From assembly GCA_947044405.1 (NCBI GenBank), contig CAMRHE010000011.1:9919001-9983000 (forward strand): 64,000 nt of DNA, written 5' to 3'. Origin of the DNA: Leptodactylus fallax (taxonomy: Eukaryota; Chordata; Amphibia; Anura; Leptodactylidae). A model generated the notes under the pieces. The model searched no databases. It saw only the letters and a list, made by a program, of their open reading frames with translations, and had not been told where the DNA came from. The position numbers and the translations under genes were made by a program. Position 1 is the first letter of the stretch, and each line of letters opens with the position of its first letter. Positions 21,146 through 33,745 of the stretch are shown one piece after another.

Positions 21146-22234
21146 CTCAATGCCCTTCACCTGGTCTCTACACTTGAAATTGACAACTCGCATAGCTCAA
21201 CTTTATGAGTCAAAATTTTTCCCATTTCAACAGGAAATCTGTTTGCTTCTCCAATCTTATGAAATTCTTCTTCTCTCCTGGTTGGGAAGGTGAAACTTAA
21301 TCCAAACATACTTTGTCCCAAAAATTCTCTACAAATTACAGATGCTCCCAATTGTGCTTCCTACTTCGTTCTTCAAATCAGTATAAACCCTTTTCTCCAA
21401 TTTTATTTGGAAACAGAAGCCACATCTGGCCTATGTGGCTTTGGATTATCCTAAACCAGCTGGAGGCATCAACCTTCCTGAGATGAAGAACTACTATGGT
21501 GCCATACAACTACAGCTTTGGTTAGAGTTCACTGGCCCTTCCAACTCTACAATGCTCTCTTCTATGGTTATGACGACTCAAGGCCCCAACATCATGAGAG
21601 ATCTATGGTTACCTGACCGCAAGAGATTCCGCAAATCGACATTCAACATTCTAGTGAAAGGCATCTGCGAAGTATGGCACACCCTCCAACCTAGTTTGGC
21701 ACCAAATCAGTTATTATGTTTTCCCATGGGTCTTATCCCTTCCCTCTTACCTGATATTGACCACCCTCTTGAGGACTTCTGGAAACAACTTATGCCCTTC
21801 CCTCTTGAAGACCTTTGCTCAAACAAGCAGCTAACTGAGGCCACCTGCATTAAAGATATTCTCAATTCACAGCACATAACCTTCCTGCACCTGTCACATT
21901 ATGATAAATGTTGGCATCACTTCACTACCAAATACACTTGGCATCCAGAATACACCGACTCTGAAAAAATCATATCCACAAAGTCTCCCTCCTCGAGGCG
22001 CATCTCATCCCTTCTATGAACTTTTGTACATACCACACCATCTCTTAAATCTTTCTTCTTCACAACCTGGGAGAACCTGGGCTTCTCTCCATGTGATCGT
22101 CTACAAGAGAACTATATCAAGTTCCTGTCATAATGGTACAGGACCCCAGATTGGCTCTACTCTCATGGCCTCACTCAATCAGATCTCTGCTGGAGATGTG
22201 GAAAGGCTACTCGCTCACTCCTCCACATAAGGTG

Positions 22235-22536
22235 TGTTGCATAGTTGTGTCACAGAAGAAGCTTGAGAGTAGATTATATGGGATAATCAGCATTTACTTC
22301 TTAGAACATGAGGTAAACAGCATCAAAACGTTAACACAGCAAAACTTGAAAGTAAAAAGGACCTTTTACAATAGAGAGATAAAAAGCAAGGTACAGCAAG
22401 TCTCACATAGCATACCATTACACTCTATTCAGCATATAACACTAATAACATCGCCATCTACTGTCAGATAGATGTAAACTTCTCCACACAAATAAGTCTA
22501 TCTGTTGCATATATATGTATATAGTATATACCAACA
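22235..22536 (-). repeat. 3' LTR of copia #1
   Basis: 302 bp, TGTTGC...CCAACA, directly identical by eye to 26511-26812. It lies downstream of the pol stop in element sense and is preceded there by the purine tract GAGAAAGGG. Confidence 0.92.
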
Positions 22537-22557
22537 CCCTTTCTCAACAGTAAGAAC

Positions 22558-25500
22558 TTATTCAGTTAAATATAATCTCTTCATCAGTCTCTGGTGTCTT
22601 TCAGCACTCAACGCCTTTGTGAAAATATCTGCTGTCATATCTTCAGTTGTGCAGTATTCTAAATTCAGAATTCCTTGTTCCTGATGATCCCGTAAGAAAT
22701 GAAACTTCACATCAATGTGTTTAGTTCTGGGATTAACTCTTTCCATCTGAGCAAGAACAAGACATCCTTGATTGTCTTCATGTAACATTGTTGGTCCTAA
22801 CTGTTGTTGTCCTAAGTCTGTTAGTAGTTGTCTTAACCAAAGAACTTCTTGACTCGCATGAGCGGCGGCTACATATTCTGCTTCTGTAGACGATAGTGTT
22901 ACTATAGATTGTTTTTTACTAGTCCAACTAATTGGTCCGCCAGAGAGTAAGAAAAGATAGCCACTGGTAGATTTTCTATCAATTGGATCTCCAGCCCAGT
23001 CTGCATCAACATATCCAGTTAAAACGCATTCATCACTTGCAGGTAGTTTCAGTTTAACGTTGCTAGTTCCTTTCAGATAACGTATTACTCTCTTTACAGC
23101 TTTCCAATCCATTTCATTGGGGTTTGACACTTTTCTGCTCAAAATTCCTACTGCTGCTGCAATGTCTGGCCTTGTAACAGTCGCTAAATATAGTAATTTT
23201 CCCATTGCTTTTCTGTATAGCTCATTATCTGGTAACATATTTTGTTCACTTTTAATTTCCTTCAGATAATTAGTTTCCATTGGAGACTTTACTGGTTTCG
23301 CATCTTTCAGTCCAAATGTTTCTATTATATCTTTGATCATGTGATTTTGGTTAAGTTGGAAACTCCCATCTTCTTCTCTTTCTATCTGTATCCCTAGGTA
23401 ATGCTTCACATTTCCCAGATCTTTGATCTCAAAGTGTTGATCCAAAATTTTCCGTATTTCAGCTTCATCCCTTTCTCTTTCAAAACAAACTAAAATATCA
23501 TCAACATATATCAGTACATAGATCCATCTGTCATCTAGTTTCTTTGTGTATAGACAGGGATCCGCTTTGCTTCTTAGAAAATGTTCATTTATGAGCACTT
23601 CAGTGATTTTATCATTCCACGCTTTAGCGGCTTGTTTTAAACCGTATATACTTTTCTGTAGCTTACAAACCATGTTTGGTTTCTCTTTATCTTTGAATCC
23701 TGGAGGTTGTTCCATGTAAATTTATTCTGTTAAATCTCCATTCAGAAATGCTGTCTTTACATCCAGATGTTTCAATTCCATTCCTTTAGTAGCTGCAACC
23801 GCAAGCAAAGTTCTGATTGTAGTATGCTTGACAACCGGAGCAAATGTTTCATCATAGTCTTCTCCGTATTTTTGAGAATAACCTTTAGCTACGAGTCTTG
23901 CTCGGTATTGTTCAGCGGTGCCATCTGTTTGGTATTTAACTTTAAAAACCCATTTACATCCTATAGCTTTTCTCCCTTTTGGTAATTCTGTCAGTGTCCA
24001 TGTCTTTGAATCATGCATGGATTTCATTTCTGTTTCTGTAGCCTTTATCCACTTATTGGCCTCTTCTTCTGAGAGTTGAGATATATCCTCCCAAGATGTA
24101 GGTTCATATACTTTATTTGTACTTGCCTTGTATGAAAGACGTACAGGTGGTTTTCCTTTGTTTTCTCTCATTGAACGTCTTGGTTCTGTGTCTGTCTGTA
24201 GTTCTATCTCTTCACTTTCAGTATTTTGAACTTTATCAATTTCAACTTCTTTTTCATCAGATGTTCCTGGACTTATATCACTGTTGTCTCTCTCATTTCT
24301 CATTTCCAGTGATGTCATAATGTTATCATTTAGATCTTCAATGAATGTTACACTGTTACTCACCGTAACTCTGTCTTTTTTAGGATCTAGGATTCTGTAT
24401 CCTTTGCAGTTGTCACTATATCCAACAAATATTCCTTCTATGGCTCTGTTTTGAAGTTTGGAGCGTTTCTCTTCTGGAACAAAAACAAAAGCTTTGCAAC
24501 CAAAAACTCTTAAATGATTCACACTTGGTTTCTTACCATGCCACAGTTCATATGGGGTTTTTTCCAGTTTTCTTGAAAAAAGTCTATTTTGCAGATAAGT
24601 AGCTGTCATTGCTGCTTCACCCCAGTATTTCTCTGGTAGTTTGAATCTGTTAGCATGCATCTTATCATTTCAGTCAGAGTTCTGTTTTTCCTTTCTGCTA
24701 CGCCATTTTGTTCAGGTGTGTATGGAACAGTTTTGTGATGCTCTATTCCATTCTGTCTTAAATAGTTCTCTATTTGGTGTCCTGTGAATTCACCTCCATT
24801 ATCACTTCTAATGATGATTGGCTTCCTCTGAAACTTATTATACGACTTTGACACGTATTCTTCTAATTTACTGAAAACTTCACTTTTGTTCTTTATTAAG
24901 TACGTGACTGTGTATCTTGAGTAGTCATCTATAAAAGTCACCATATATCTATTACCTCCTGATGTGGTTACTTTCATGGGTCCACATACATCAGTATGCA
25001 CCAAGTCAAGTGGTTTTGTGCCTTTTGTTTCACTCTCTTTAGGTATACACACTCTTGTAGCTTTAGATTTTATACAACATTCACATCTTACAATAATTGA
25101 GCAATCAGATATCAACAGATCTTTTGTCAAATTTTTGTTCTGTAATGCCATGATACTTTCAGGATGTCTGTGTCCTAAGCGTCTTTGCCACATGTGAATA
25201 CAATTCTTGTGATCATGTGTACATAACTTCATCTGTTCCTTTAATGTGTCTAGATGATATAATTGTTCACCTGCTTTTACATTTATTATTATCTTGTCTC
25301 CTGCTAGGATTGTACATTCATCATCTTTGAATTTTACAGTAAGTCCTTTAGCTGTTAGACGTTTTACAGATAATAGTCCTCCATCTAGTCCTGGAACATA
25401 TAACACATCCTTTACTAGTATCTTTGAATTATGCCCAAATTTATCAGAATAGATTAGCATTCCTTGTCCAGTACCTTCCGCGGTTATTTTGCTCCCATCT

Positions 25501-26474
25501 GCAAGGTAAATAGCTTCCTTCTTATTTAGATCAAGTTCAGTAAAGAAGCTCTTATTACTTGTCATGTGACTTGTTGCTCCTGAGTCAATATACCAACTCA
25601 TTGATAACCTTTTATCGGTTACTTTAAATGTACCATTCCAGTGATCTGCATGTGGGTTAGATATTGTGCTTTTCACCTTCTGTTTACTTTCTTTATGGTA
25701 TAACTTCTGTTCTGCTTTCCATATAGTACAGTCTTTCTTTAAATGTCCCTTTTTCTTGCATCTGAAACATTCTCTTGTTTCTGTTTTATAGGTCCTCTTA
25801 TCTGTAATTTTAAGAGCATTTACACTGTCCTTTTCTGTGGAATCATTTGTTTGTTCTTTCCTTCTCTGGTATTCATCTATGAGTCGTGTTTTTACAAACT
25901 CTAGTGTAATGTCTGCTTCAGGTCTTGTTTCTAGTGCATTTATCAAAGCAGTGTATGAATCCGGCAAGCTACACAATAATATTGCTGCTACATGACTTTC
26001 TTTAATATCTTCACCAACTGATCTCAGCTGTGTTATCACTTCCATCATGGAGTTTATGTGCTCCTGCATGTCTTCCTGTGCACTTAATCTCATCTTGTAA
26101 AGTTTCCTTAGCAGAAACAATTTGTGATTTAAGCTGGATCTTTCATGTAACTTTCTCAATGCTTCCCACATTCCCTTTGCTGTATTCTCATTCCTTATGT
26201 GGATTAACTGATCATCTTCTACTAATAAGCTGATAGTAGCTCTTGCTTGTCTGTTTTTCTTATCCCATGTCTCATTATTATCATTGGGTCTATCTGTAGT
26301 GATTACATCCCATAAATCATCTTTAGACAATAACATCTCCACTTTGAACTTCCATAACTGATAGTTCTCATTGTTCAGCTTAGCTACTGTAAGTCTGAGT
26401 TCTGAATTGCTGGTCATTTTAACTTGTCTTACTTGTTTGGAGAGAATTGTTCTGAAGAATCCTTTTGCATTCAC
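22558..26474 (-). pseudogene. gag-pol of copia #1 with one frameshift and one stop
   Basis: The 24606-26474 frame encodes gag with zinc knuckle CFRCKKKGHLKKDC, protease box WYIDSGATSH, the pre-integrase histidine-cysteine region around LGHRHPES and CECC, and integrase with HTDVCGPM, IRSDNGGEF and the glutamate in PYTPEQNGVAERKNR. A frameshift near 24660 moves to 23722-24660, which holds the integrase tail and the start of RT (ETFAPVV, LDVKTAFLNGD). A TAA at 23722-23724, in the same frame as the next piece, then interrupts it. The rest (22558-23715) has the RT box IYVDDILV and RNase H with GYVDADWAGD, STSGYLF and STEAEYVA. Apart from these two lesions the domains look complete. Confidence 0.9.
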
Positions 26475-26496
26475 TGGGTCTTTTTGTCTTCTATGC

Positions 26497-26510
26497 CTGG
26501 GCCCATAACC
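26497..26510 (-). promoter_or_regulatory. Primer-binding site of copia #1 (initiator tRNA-Met anticodon arm)
   Basis: In element sense the bases after the 5' LTR read GGTTATGGGCCCAG, the reverse complement of CTGGGCCCATAACC in the anticodon stem-loop of vertebrate initiator tRNA-Met. Drosophila copia is known to prime from a cut half of this tRNA rather than its 3' end. The same 14 bases occur in copia #2. Confidence 0.75.
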
Positions 26511-26812
26511 TGTTGCATAGTTGTGTCACAGAAGAAGCTTGAGAGTAGATTATATGGGATAATCAGCATTTACTTCTTAGAACATGAGGTAAACAGCATC
26601 AAAACGTTAACACAGCAAAACTTGAAAGTAAAAAGGACCTTTTACAATAGAGAGATAAAAAGCAAGGTACAGCAAGTCTCACATAGCATACCATTACACT
26701 CTATTCAGCATATAACACTAATAACATCGCCATCTACTGTCAGATAGATGTAAACTTCTCCACACAAATAAGTCTATCTGTTGCATATATATGTATATAG
26801 TATATACCAACA
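26511..26812 (-). repeat. 5' LTR of copia #1
   Basis: 302 bp, the partner of 22235-22536. In element sense it is followed by the primer-binding site and the gag frame. Confidence 0.92.
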
Positions 26813-27539
26813 AGGTGGTCCTGCCCTGTCATCTCTGAGTTCTGGAAAGGAGTAGAAGCTGAACTACAAAGAATAGGCTTCTCATCATTCAACATAAGAC
26901 CGGACATGCTGGTCTTCGCAAGACCACTCCCACAGCTTCCCAAAAATTCTCAACATCTCATCTACCAATTATTCACAGGTTTCAAGGCCTTGATCCCACC
27001 TCCCTGCCATCGATTGCACATTGAAAAAACAAAGTAAACCAAATTGCCAGATTTGAGGAACTCACCAGCTGGATACAATGTTCTCACCCTCACTACCTGA
27101 ACATCTAGTACCCCTGGCTCAGTCCTAGATAAGTGCAGCCTCACAAATTCTTCATGTCACAGGCATTTTTTGTATTGTTTCAATCTTCTCACCTATTTAT
27201 TGGTACTTCTATTCAGCCAGAACACTGGAGGATTCACACTCTTGTCTTTCTTTTCTCTTTCTTTCTTCTCTCTTCTCTTCTCTTCCCCTCTCTACCCTTT
27301 CTTTTCCTGTCTTAACTCTCCTCTCTTGCCCCTCTCTTTATCTTCCCCCCTTTAACTCCCCCCACAGACCACCCAAAAATCATAAAACTAAACAGTTTAT
27401 TGATGGCTAGTCTATTTGTATATGTGGTACTCTCTGTTAATACTTTGTACACCTCTGCTATTTATGTACAGGATGTTATGTAATCACATTTCATGTTCAA
27501 TAAAAAAAAAAAAGTAAAAGCATCCAGGCTATTAATTTC

Positions 27540-28124
27540 ATCCAAGCAAATGAGCTTACTCATAATTTTGTGTAAGACGATTTCCATGAATAAAGAATGG
27601 TATTTAAGCATCCTCCAAGATCCAGAAGCTATTCAATGATGAACAATGCTTTATTCCGCATGATGGAGCATCATGTCACAAGGCAAAAGTGATAACTAAG
27701 TGGCTCACTGAACAAACCATTGAACATTTGGGTCCATGGCCAGGAAACTTCCCAGATCTCAATCCCTTTGAGAATCTGTGGTCAATCCTCGAAAAGTGGG
27801 TGGACAAACAAAAACATGCACTGGTTAGACAAGGATGGATGGTCAGGATTTGGCCATAAAGCTTATATCCAGCATGCCAGGGCAAAATGCAGAAGTCTTG
27901 AAAAATAATGGTCAACACTGTAAATATCGAGTCTTTGCATACAGTATGTGTGATATACAGTATATGTGATGTATTTGTCAATAAAAGTTAGAAAATTTAT
28001 GAAATGCTTATAACTGAACTTCAGTATATCATAGAAACATGTGACTAAAAGATCTAAAAACACAGAAGCAGCAAATTTTATAAAAACAAATTTTTACCGG
28101 TCTCAAAACTTTTGGCCACAACTG
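27540..28124 (+). mobile_element. Tc1/mariner-like element (lineage a), 3' part
   Basis: Broken plus-strand frames show the end of a Tc1-type transposase: a block like DDGAPCHKAKVITKWL (27655-27705), then PWPGNFPDLNPFENLWSIL (27733-27790), which carries the last catalytic acidic residue. The right end TCTCAAAACTTTTGGCCACA (28101-28120) looks like a terminal inverted repeat; its left partner and the N-terminal half are missing. It is old and inactive. Confidence 0.7.
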
Positions 28125-28145
28125 TGGATTATATAAGTGGATATA

Positions 28146-29428
28146 CAGTACAGACCAAAAGTTTGGACACACCTTCTCATTCCAAGAGTTTTCTGTATTT
28201 TCATGACTATAAAAATTGTAGATTCACACTGAAGGCATCAAAACTATGAATTAACACATGTGGAATTATATACTTAACAAAAAAGTGTAAAACAACTGAA
28301 AATATGTCTTATATTCTAGGTTCTTCAAAGTAGCCACCTTTTGCTTTGATTACTGCTTTGCACACTCTTGGCATTCACTTGATGAGCTTCAAGAGGTAGT
28401 CACCTGAAATGGTCTTCCAACAGTCTTGAAGGAGTTTCCAGAGATGCTTAGCACTTGTTGGCTCTTTTGCCTTCACTCTGCGGTCCAGCTCACCCCAAAC
28501 AATCTCGATTGGGTTCAGGTCTGGTGACTGTGGAGGCCAGGTCATCTGGCGTAGCACCCCATCACTCTCCTTCTTGGTCAAATAGCCCTTACACAGTCTG
28601 GAGGTGTGTTTGGGGTCATTGTCCTGTTGAAAAATAAATGATGGTCCAACTAAACGCAAACCGGATGGAATAGCATGCCGCTACAAGATACTGTGTTAAC
28701 CATGCTGGTTCAGTATTCCTTCAATTTTGAATAAATCCCCAACAGTGTCACCAGCAATGCACCCCCACACCATCACATCTCCTCCTCCATACTTCACGGT
28801 GGGAACCAGGCATGTAGAGTCCATTCGTTCACCTTTTCTGCGTCACACAAAGACACGGTGGTTGGAACCAAAGATCTCAAATTTGGACTCATCAGACCAA
28901 AGCACAGATTTCCACAGGTCTAATGTCCATTCCTTGTGTTCTTTAGCCCAAACAAGTCTCTTCTGCTTGTTGCCTGTCCTTAGCAGTGGTTTCCTAGCAG
29001 CTATTTTACCATGAAGGCCTGCTGCACACAGTCTCCTCTTAATTCAGTAGGACTATCAGCTGTGTATCCACCTGACTTCTGAACAACACAACTGATGGTC
29101 CCAACTCCATTTATAAGGCAAGAAATTCCACTTATTAAACCTGACAGGGCACACCTGTGAAGTGAAAACCATTTCAGGTGACTACCTCTTGAAGCTCATC
29201 AAGAGAATGCCAAGAGTGTGCAAACCAGTAATCAAAGCAAAAGGTGGCTACTTTGAAGAACCTAGAATATAAGACATATTGTCAGTTGTTTCACACTTTT
29301 TTGTTAAGTATATAATTCCACATGTGTTAATTCATAGTTTTGATGCCTTCAGTGTGAATTTTTATAGTCATGAAAATACAGAAAACTCTTGGAATGAGAA
29401 GGTGTGTCCAAACTTTTGGTCTGTACTG
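28146..29428 (-). mobile_element. Tc1/mariner-like element (lineage b), both ends present
   Basis: Ends are inverted copies: CAGTACAGACCAAAAGTTTG at the left, and the same in reverse at the right (ending at 29428), with TA on both sides (28144-28145 and 29429-29430). The minus strand encodes a transposase whose open C-terminal part (28375-28659) has FQQDNDPKHTS and [20 protein letters not shown], the second Asp and the Glu of the DD34E triad. The N-terminal two-thirds (28660-29150) is recognisable in Tc1-style text but split by stops. It is inactive as a protein source, but its ends look well kept. Confidence 0.85.
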
Positions 29429-29859
29429 TACATGATCGGCATCTAAAAAGTGTTGCGTGATTACCATAAGGGGCCTGTGGTTTTAGGTATCTAATCACTT
29501 ATTATACCCCCTGATACCTTGATACTGGCTCTTAGTTTAATTTGTTATATTAGTGTCACAAAAACCCTCACTAGAGGTCATGTGAGGTTTGGATGTGGCT
29601 GGGAAATAAGTACAAAAACACCTGATCTATCTAAGTAATTGTTATCTCCTCAGTTTCAAGATAAGGAAATGAGAATATGGAGGGAATCCTCAACTGATCA
29701 GAAATGTATTCAACAATACATGATCCTAAGGGGATTACATATTAAAAAGATTCCAACTACTATCTATTCTGTGGATTTTATACAAAAATGGAACAAGATA
29801 TTTTTTAATTGTACCCTTTGTTTAATGGGCTTAATCCGTTCCTATGAAGAGGAAGCTTT

Positions 29860-30480
29860 AACCCCTTCCCGACATCCGCTGCTCTATTACTGCGGATTTT
29901 AGGTCTATAAAGATGGTGGCAGTTCTGCAGCAGAGATCCGGAGCTAATTCCCACGATAAGAGTTCACTCTCATTGCAGGCATTACAAGTCAGGATCCCCC
30001 CAAAAGTACAAAAATGCCCCTGCACCTTTCACGGCGCAGCACAGCCCCTGCGCGGCGAGATCGTGGGAGCCATCCTGTTTCTATGACAGCTGAGAGTCTT
30101 ATGAAATCGCCCAGGGCTGTCATAGTAATATAGCTTTTGAGGTTTGTCTATGACTAGGCTCAATAGCTATGTAGTAAATCTCCCATAGACTGCAATACAG
30201 ATTCAAGTCCCCTAGGGGGCTAATAAAATATTTAAACAAAAATTAAAAAAAAAAAAGTTTTTAAAAATGCAAATAAAAACTAAAAATTAAAATCACCCTC
30301 CTTTCCCTAGATTTGAAATAAAAATCTAAAGTTTCAACAGTAATGATCAGATTATAGCACAAATGCAGGTTATGAATGTGGGAAATGGGAGAAGTTTATC
30401 CCAAAATCCATTTTGAAAAAACTCAAAAAATCCGCTCCCCACGATAATTACAGGATGTGAAGATATTAGTTAACGTTAGC
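29860..30480. repeat. Anuran-type interspersed repeat beginning TTAACCCCTTCCCGACAT
   Basis: It starts TTAACCCCTTCCCGACATCC and includes CCCCTAGGGGGCTAATAAAA followed by a long A-rich run and CCTTTCCCTAGATT. The same A-rich and CCCTTTCCCTAGATT text is in the 45162-46793 repeat. The TTAA start would fit a TTAA-targeting DNA transposon, but I could not place the other end. Sequence 30481-30920 is unassigned. Confidence 0.45.
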
Positions 30481-30830
30481 TTCGCAGAGGCTGAGAATAT
30501 TTAACAGTAGATTCAATTAACTATGGCACTTCACCTGGACAAAGACAAGCACCTCTTTCATACTACAGCAGCACCAGAAGATCCCAATTACAGACAAAAA
30601 AAACTATGCCAGAGGGCAAGGCGAAAACATAGGAGGCTGATATCCACAAAGGAACTGCAAGATTATCAAGGAGTAAATCTGATTGTGATTAATTTGTCTG
30701 CAGTCATTTTGAGAAGAAATGTCATTATTTTCTAAATATTATATTGCACTATACTTGATATAAATCTATTTATTTTAATGTTAACAGTAAATAAATTTTT
30801 TGAGCCTTGACTCACCTGTTTGAGAACTAG

Positions 30831-31842
<1,012 letters not shown>

Positions 31843-31954
31843 TATGTGATATTTAGAGCCATATATTTTGCTGTTTATAATTGTTTTTTATTTAATACAG
31901 TATAAACCTTTAATATTAGATAGATTTAAAAAATTAGTACAATGGGATTTAATA

Positions 31955-32780
31955 CATAGTTACATAGTAGATGAGGTTGGATGAGGACATCAGTCCATCA
32001 AGTCCACCCTATAGAGATGCATCTCAATAAATTAGAATATCTTTGAAATGTTTATTTATTTCAGTAATTAAATTAAAAAGTGACCTCCTATATTTTCTAG
32101 ATTCTTTACACACAGAGTGTTCTATTTCAAGTGTTTTATTTCTGTAAATGTTGATTATGGATTGCAAGTAATGAAAATCCAAATCTAAAAAAATTAGAAT
32201 ATTGTAAAAAAGTTCAGTATTGTAAACTCAGTGTGTCTCCTGCCAAGGTTTCCTAAGCCTTTAAATGGTCCCTAAGTCTGGTTCAGTAGGACACACAATC
32301 ATGGAAGACTGATGATTATGAATTGAATTACTGAAATGAATGAATGAACGTTTCAAAGATATTCTAATTTATTGAGATGCCCCTGTAGAACCCTACAGTA
32401 CCCTACAGTGTTGATCCAGAGGAAGGCAGAAACCCCATGAAGCTTATGCCAGTTGCCCCATTTCAGTGGAAAAAATTCTTCCTGACTCCAGTCAATTAGT
32501 ATAAAACACTGGATCAACTTGTCCTTAACAAAATCTAGAACCCATAACCCCGTAATATTGTTCTGTCCGAGAGAGACATCCAAGCCCTCTTTGAATTTGT
32601 TCAATGAATCCACCATCACCACTTCCTGGGGCAGTGAATTCCATAGCTTCACTGTTCTTATTGTAAAGAATCCCCTTCACAGTAAGAACAGCCAGGCTAT
32701 GGAACTCACTGCGCCAGGAAGTGGTGATGGTGGATTCATTAAACAAGTTCAAAGAGGGCTTGGATAATAGATCTTTTTAT
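31955..32780. mobile_element. Two CR1 3' fragments joined head to head, with a MITE inside
   Basis: From 31955 to about 32672 the minus strand reads as a CR1 3' end (end motif CTATGTAAC at 31955-31970, protein tail RSEFHSLAVLTV-like), interrupted by the MITE at 32014-32385. At about 32673 the strand flips: the plus strand reads CTATGGAACTCACTGCGCCA and GGTGATGGTGGATTCATTAA, the same CR1 segment in reverse. The two arms overlap over roughly 100 bp, giving an inverted duplication, not a simple inversion. Frames reported on both strands here are this hairpin. Confidence 0.7.
32014..32385. mobile_element. MITE with Tc1/mariner-like ends (372 bp)
   Basis: Left text GCATCTCAATAAATTAGAAT and right text ATTCTAATTTATTGAGATGC are inverted copies extending about 35 bp (with CTTTGAAA / TTTCAAAG). 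TA flanks both sides (32012-32013 and 32386-32387), and the CR1 text CCACCCTATA|GAACCC is continuous across the insertion. It encodes no protein. Confidence 0.85.
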
Positions 32781-33745
32781 GAAAAGTGATTAGAAATACA
32801 GCAGGTGAGGTATTGAAAACATCACCAATTTTCTAAGTAAATATATTTCTAAATGTGCTAATGACATAAAATTCTCACCAGATGTCGGCAACAACCCATC
32901 CCATCCACATAGGCAAAGAAATCAAATCGTAGATGTCCATAAATTAAGTTATGTGTAATAATGAGAAATGTCACAGGGAAAAACACACTTACTGAAATTT
33001 AATACTTCGTACAAAAGCCTTTGTTGGTGATGACAGTTTCAAGATGCCTCCTATATAGATAAACTAGTCCCTTGAATTGCTCACGTGTGATTTTGGCCCA
33101 TTCTTCAACATAAACACTGTTCAAATCCTAAAGGTTCCATGGTCTCCTTCTATGAATGTTGAGCTTTAGTTCCTTCCATAGATTTTCTATTAGATTCATG
33201 TCAGGTGATTGGCTGGGCCATTCTAGCAGCTTTATTTTTTTTTTCTCTGAAACCAGTTGAGAGTTTCCGTGGCTGTGTGTTTGGGATCAATGAAATGCCA
33301 TCTTTTTTTTTTATCTTCATCATCCTGGTAGTTGACAGCAGATTTTTATCAAGAATGTCTCAGTACATTTTTTCATTTATCCTTCCTTCAATTACATGAA
33401 GTTTGTCAGTGCCGTATGCTAAAAAACAGCTCCACACCATGATGTTCCCACCTCTAAACTTCACTGTCAGTATGGTATTTTGGGGGGTGATATGCAGTGC
33501 CTTTTGGCCTCCAAACATGGTGTGTATTATGGCATCCAAAGAGTTCAATTTTGGTCTCATCTGACCAGACTATATTCTCCCAGTAATTCACAGGCTTGTC
33601 TACATATTGAGCAAACTTTAAAAGCGCTTGAACATGCTTTTTGTTCAGCAATTAAGTCTTGCATGGTGAGCGTGCATACAGTACATGGAGATTGAATGCA
33701 TTTCTTATAGTTTAATGCATTTCTTATATTTTTGTGGATCAACCA
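32781..33745 (-). mobile_element. Tc1/mariner-like element (lineage d), decayed
   Basis: The minus strand carries transposase text with ENIVWSDETKIELFG (first Asp, about 33545-33590), an HHVWRPKGTAYHP block, and the HGVELF-type text beyond it, in several frames (33360-33651). The left part (32781-33010) matches the remembered 3' region of a known Tc1 family, with TCACCAGATGTCGGCAACAA. The higher-coordinate end is truncated near 33745, and a short direct repeat (GCATTTCTTATA twice, 33697-33730) marks that edge. Confidence 0.7.

Larger units (their letters stand above)
17340..22234 (+). pseudogene. ORF2 of host L1 #2 (endonuclease-RT), interrupted and decayed
   Basis: Broken frames follow the L1 ORF2 order: endonuclease with LFLQETHF (17450-17475), ASTTYALAHLYAPT (about 17640-17675) and LDVVLKPRLDTSSGKT (17760-17810); pre-RT helix (18144-18377); GPDSFPF at the edge of the L1-fragment insertion (20141); YRPISLL (20310); LEVDAEKIFDRVNWNFL (20505-20555); AFADDILFVV (20808-20840), the RT box; and the thumb and C-terminal part YPKPAGGINLPEMKNYYGAI (21445-21505). 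The open piece 21435-22019 is the longest. The cysteine motif CWRCGKATRSLLHI at 22190-22230 is cut exactly by the copia insertion and resumes at 26813. Multiple stops make it non-functional. Confidence 0.7.
22235..26812 (-). mobile_element. Ty1/copia LTR retrotransposon #1, complete with two LTRs and 5-bp TSD
   Basis: The element is 4578 bp on the minus strand. Its LTRs (22235-22536 and 26511-26812) are each 302 bp, start TGTTGC and end CCAACA, and show no difference that I can find by eye. AGGTG flanks both sides (22230-22234 and 26813-26817). Next to the 3' LTR is a purine tract (GAGAAAGGG in element sense). Next to the 5' LTR is a primer site matching the initiator tRNA anticodon arm. The pol frame has one frameshift and one stop, so the copy is recent but defective. 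It cuts the C-terminal cysteine motif of host L1 #2. Confidence 0.92.
10935..27512 (+). mobile_element. Old L1-group LINE (host L1 #2) carrying five later insertions
   Basis: The segments of one L1 can be followed across the region: ORF1 (10935-11610), inter-ORF sequence (11611-12430, 14869-15099, 17178-17340), ORF2 endonuclease (17340-18120), pre-RT and RT (18140-18768, 20141-20950), ORF2 C-terminal region (21146-22234, 26813-27120), then the 3' UTR, ending in an A-run at 27501-27512 just after a TTCAATAAA. The insertions are the gypsy element (about 12431-14868), the PLE fold-back (15100-17177), an L1 fragment (18769-20140), an (AAT)n repeat (20950-21145) and a copia element (22235-26812). 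Reading runs in frame or nearly so across the PLE, L1-fragment and copia joins, which shows a single parent copy. Confidence 0.75.

Noticed and set aside
30523..30735. Small gene of 70 codons
   Set aside because: There is no recognisable motif, and it sits between repeats; probably a chance frame or a PLE relic.
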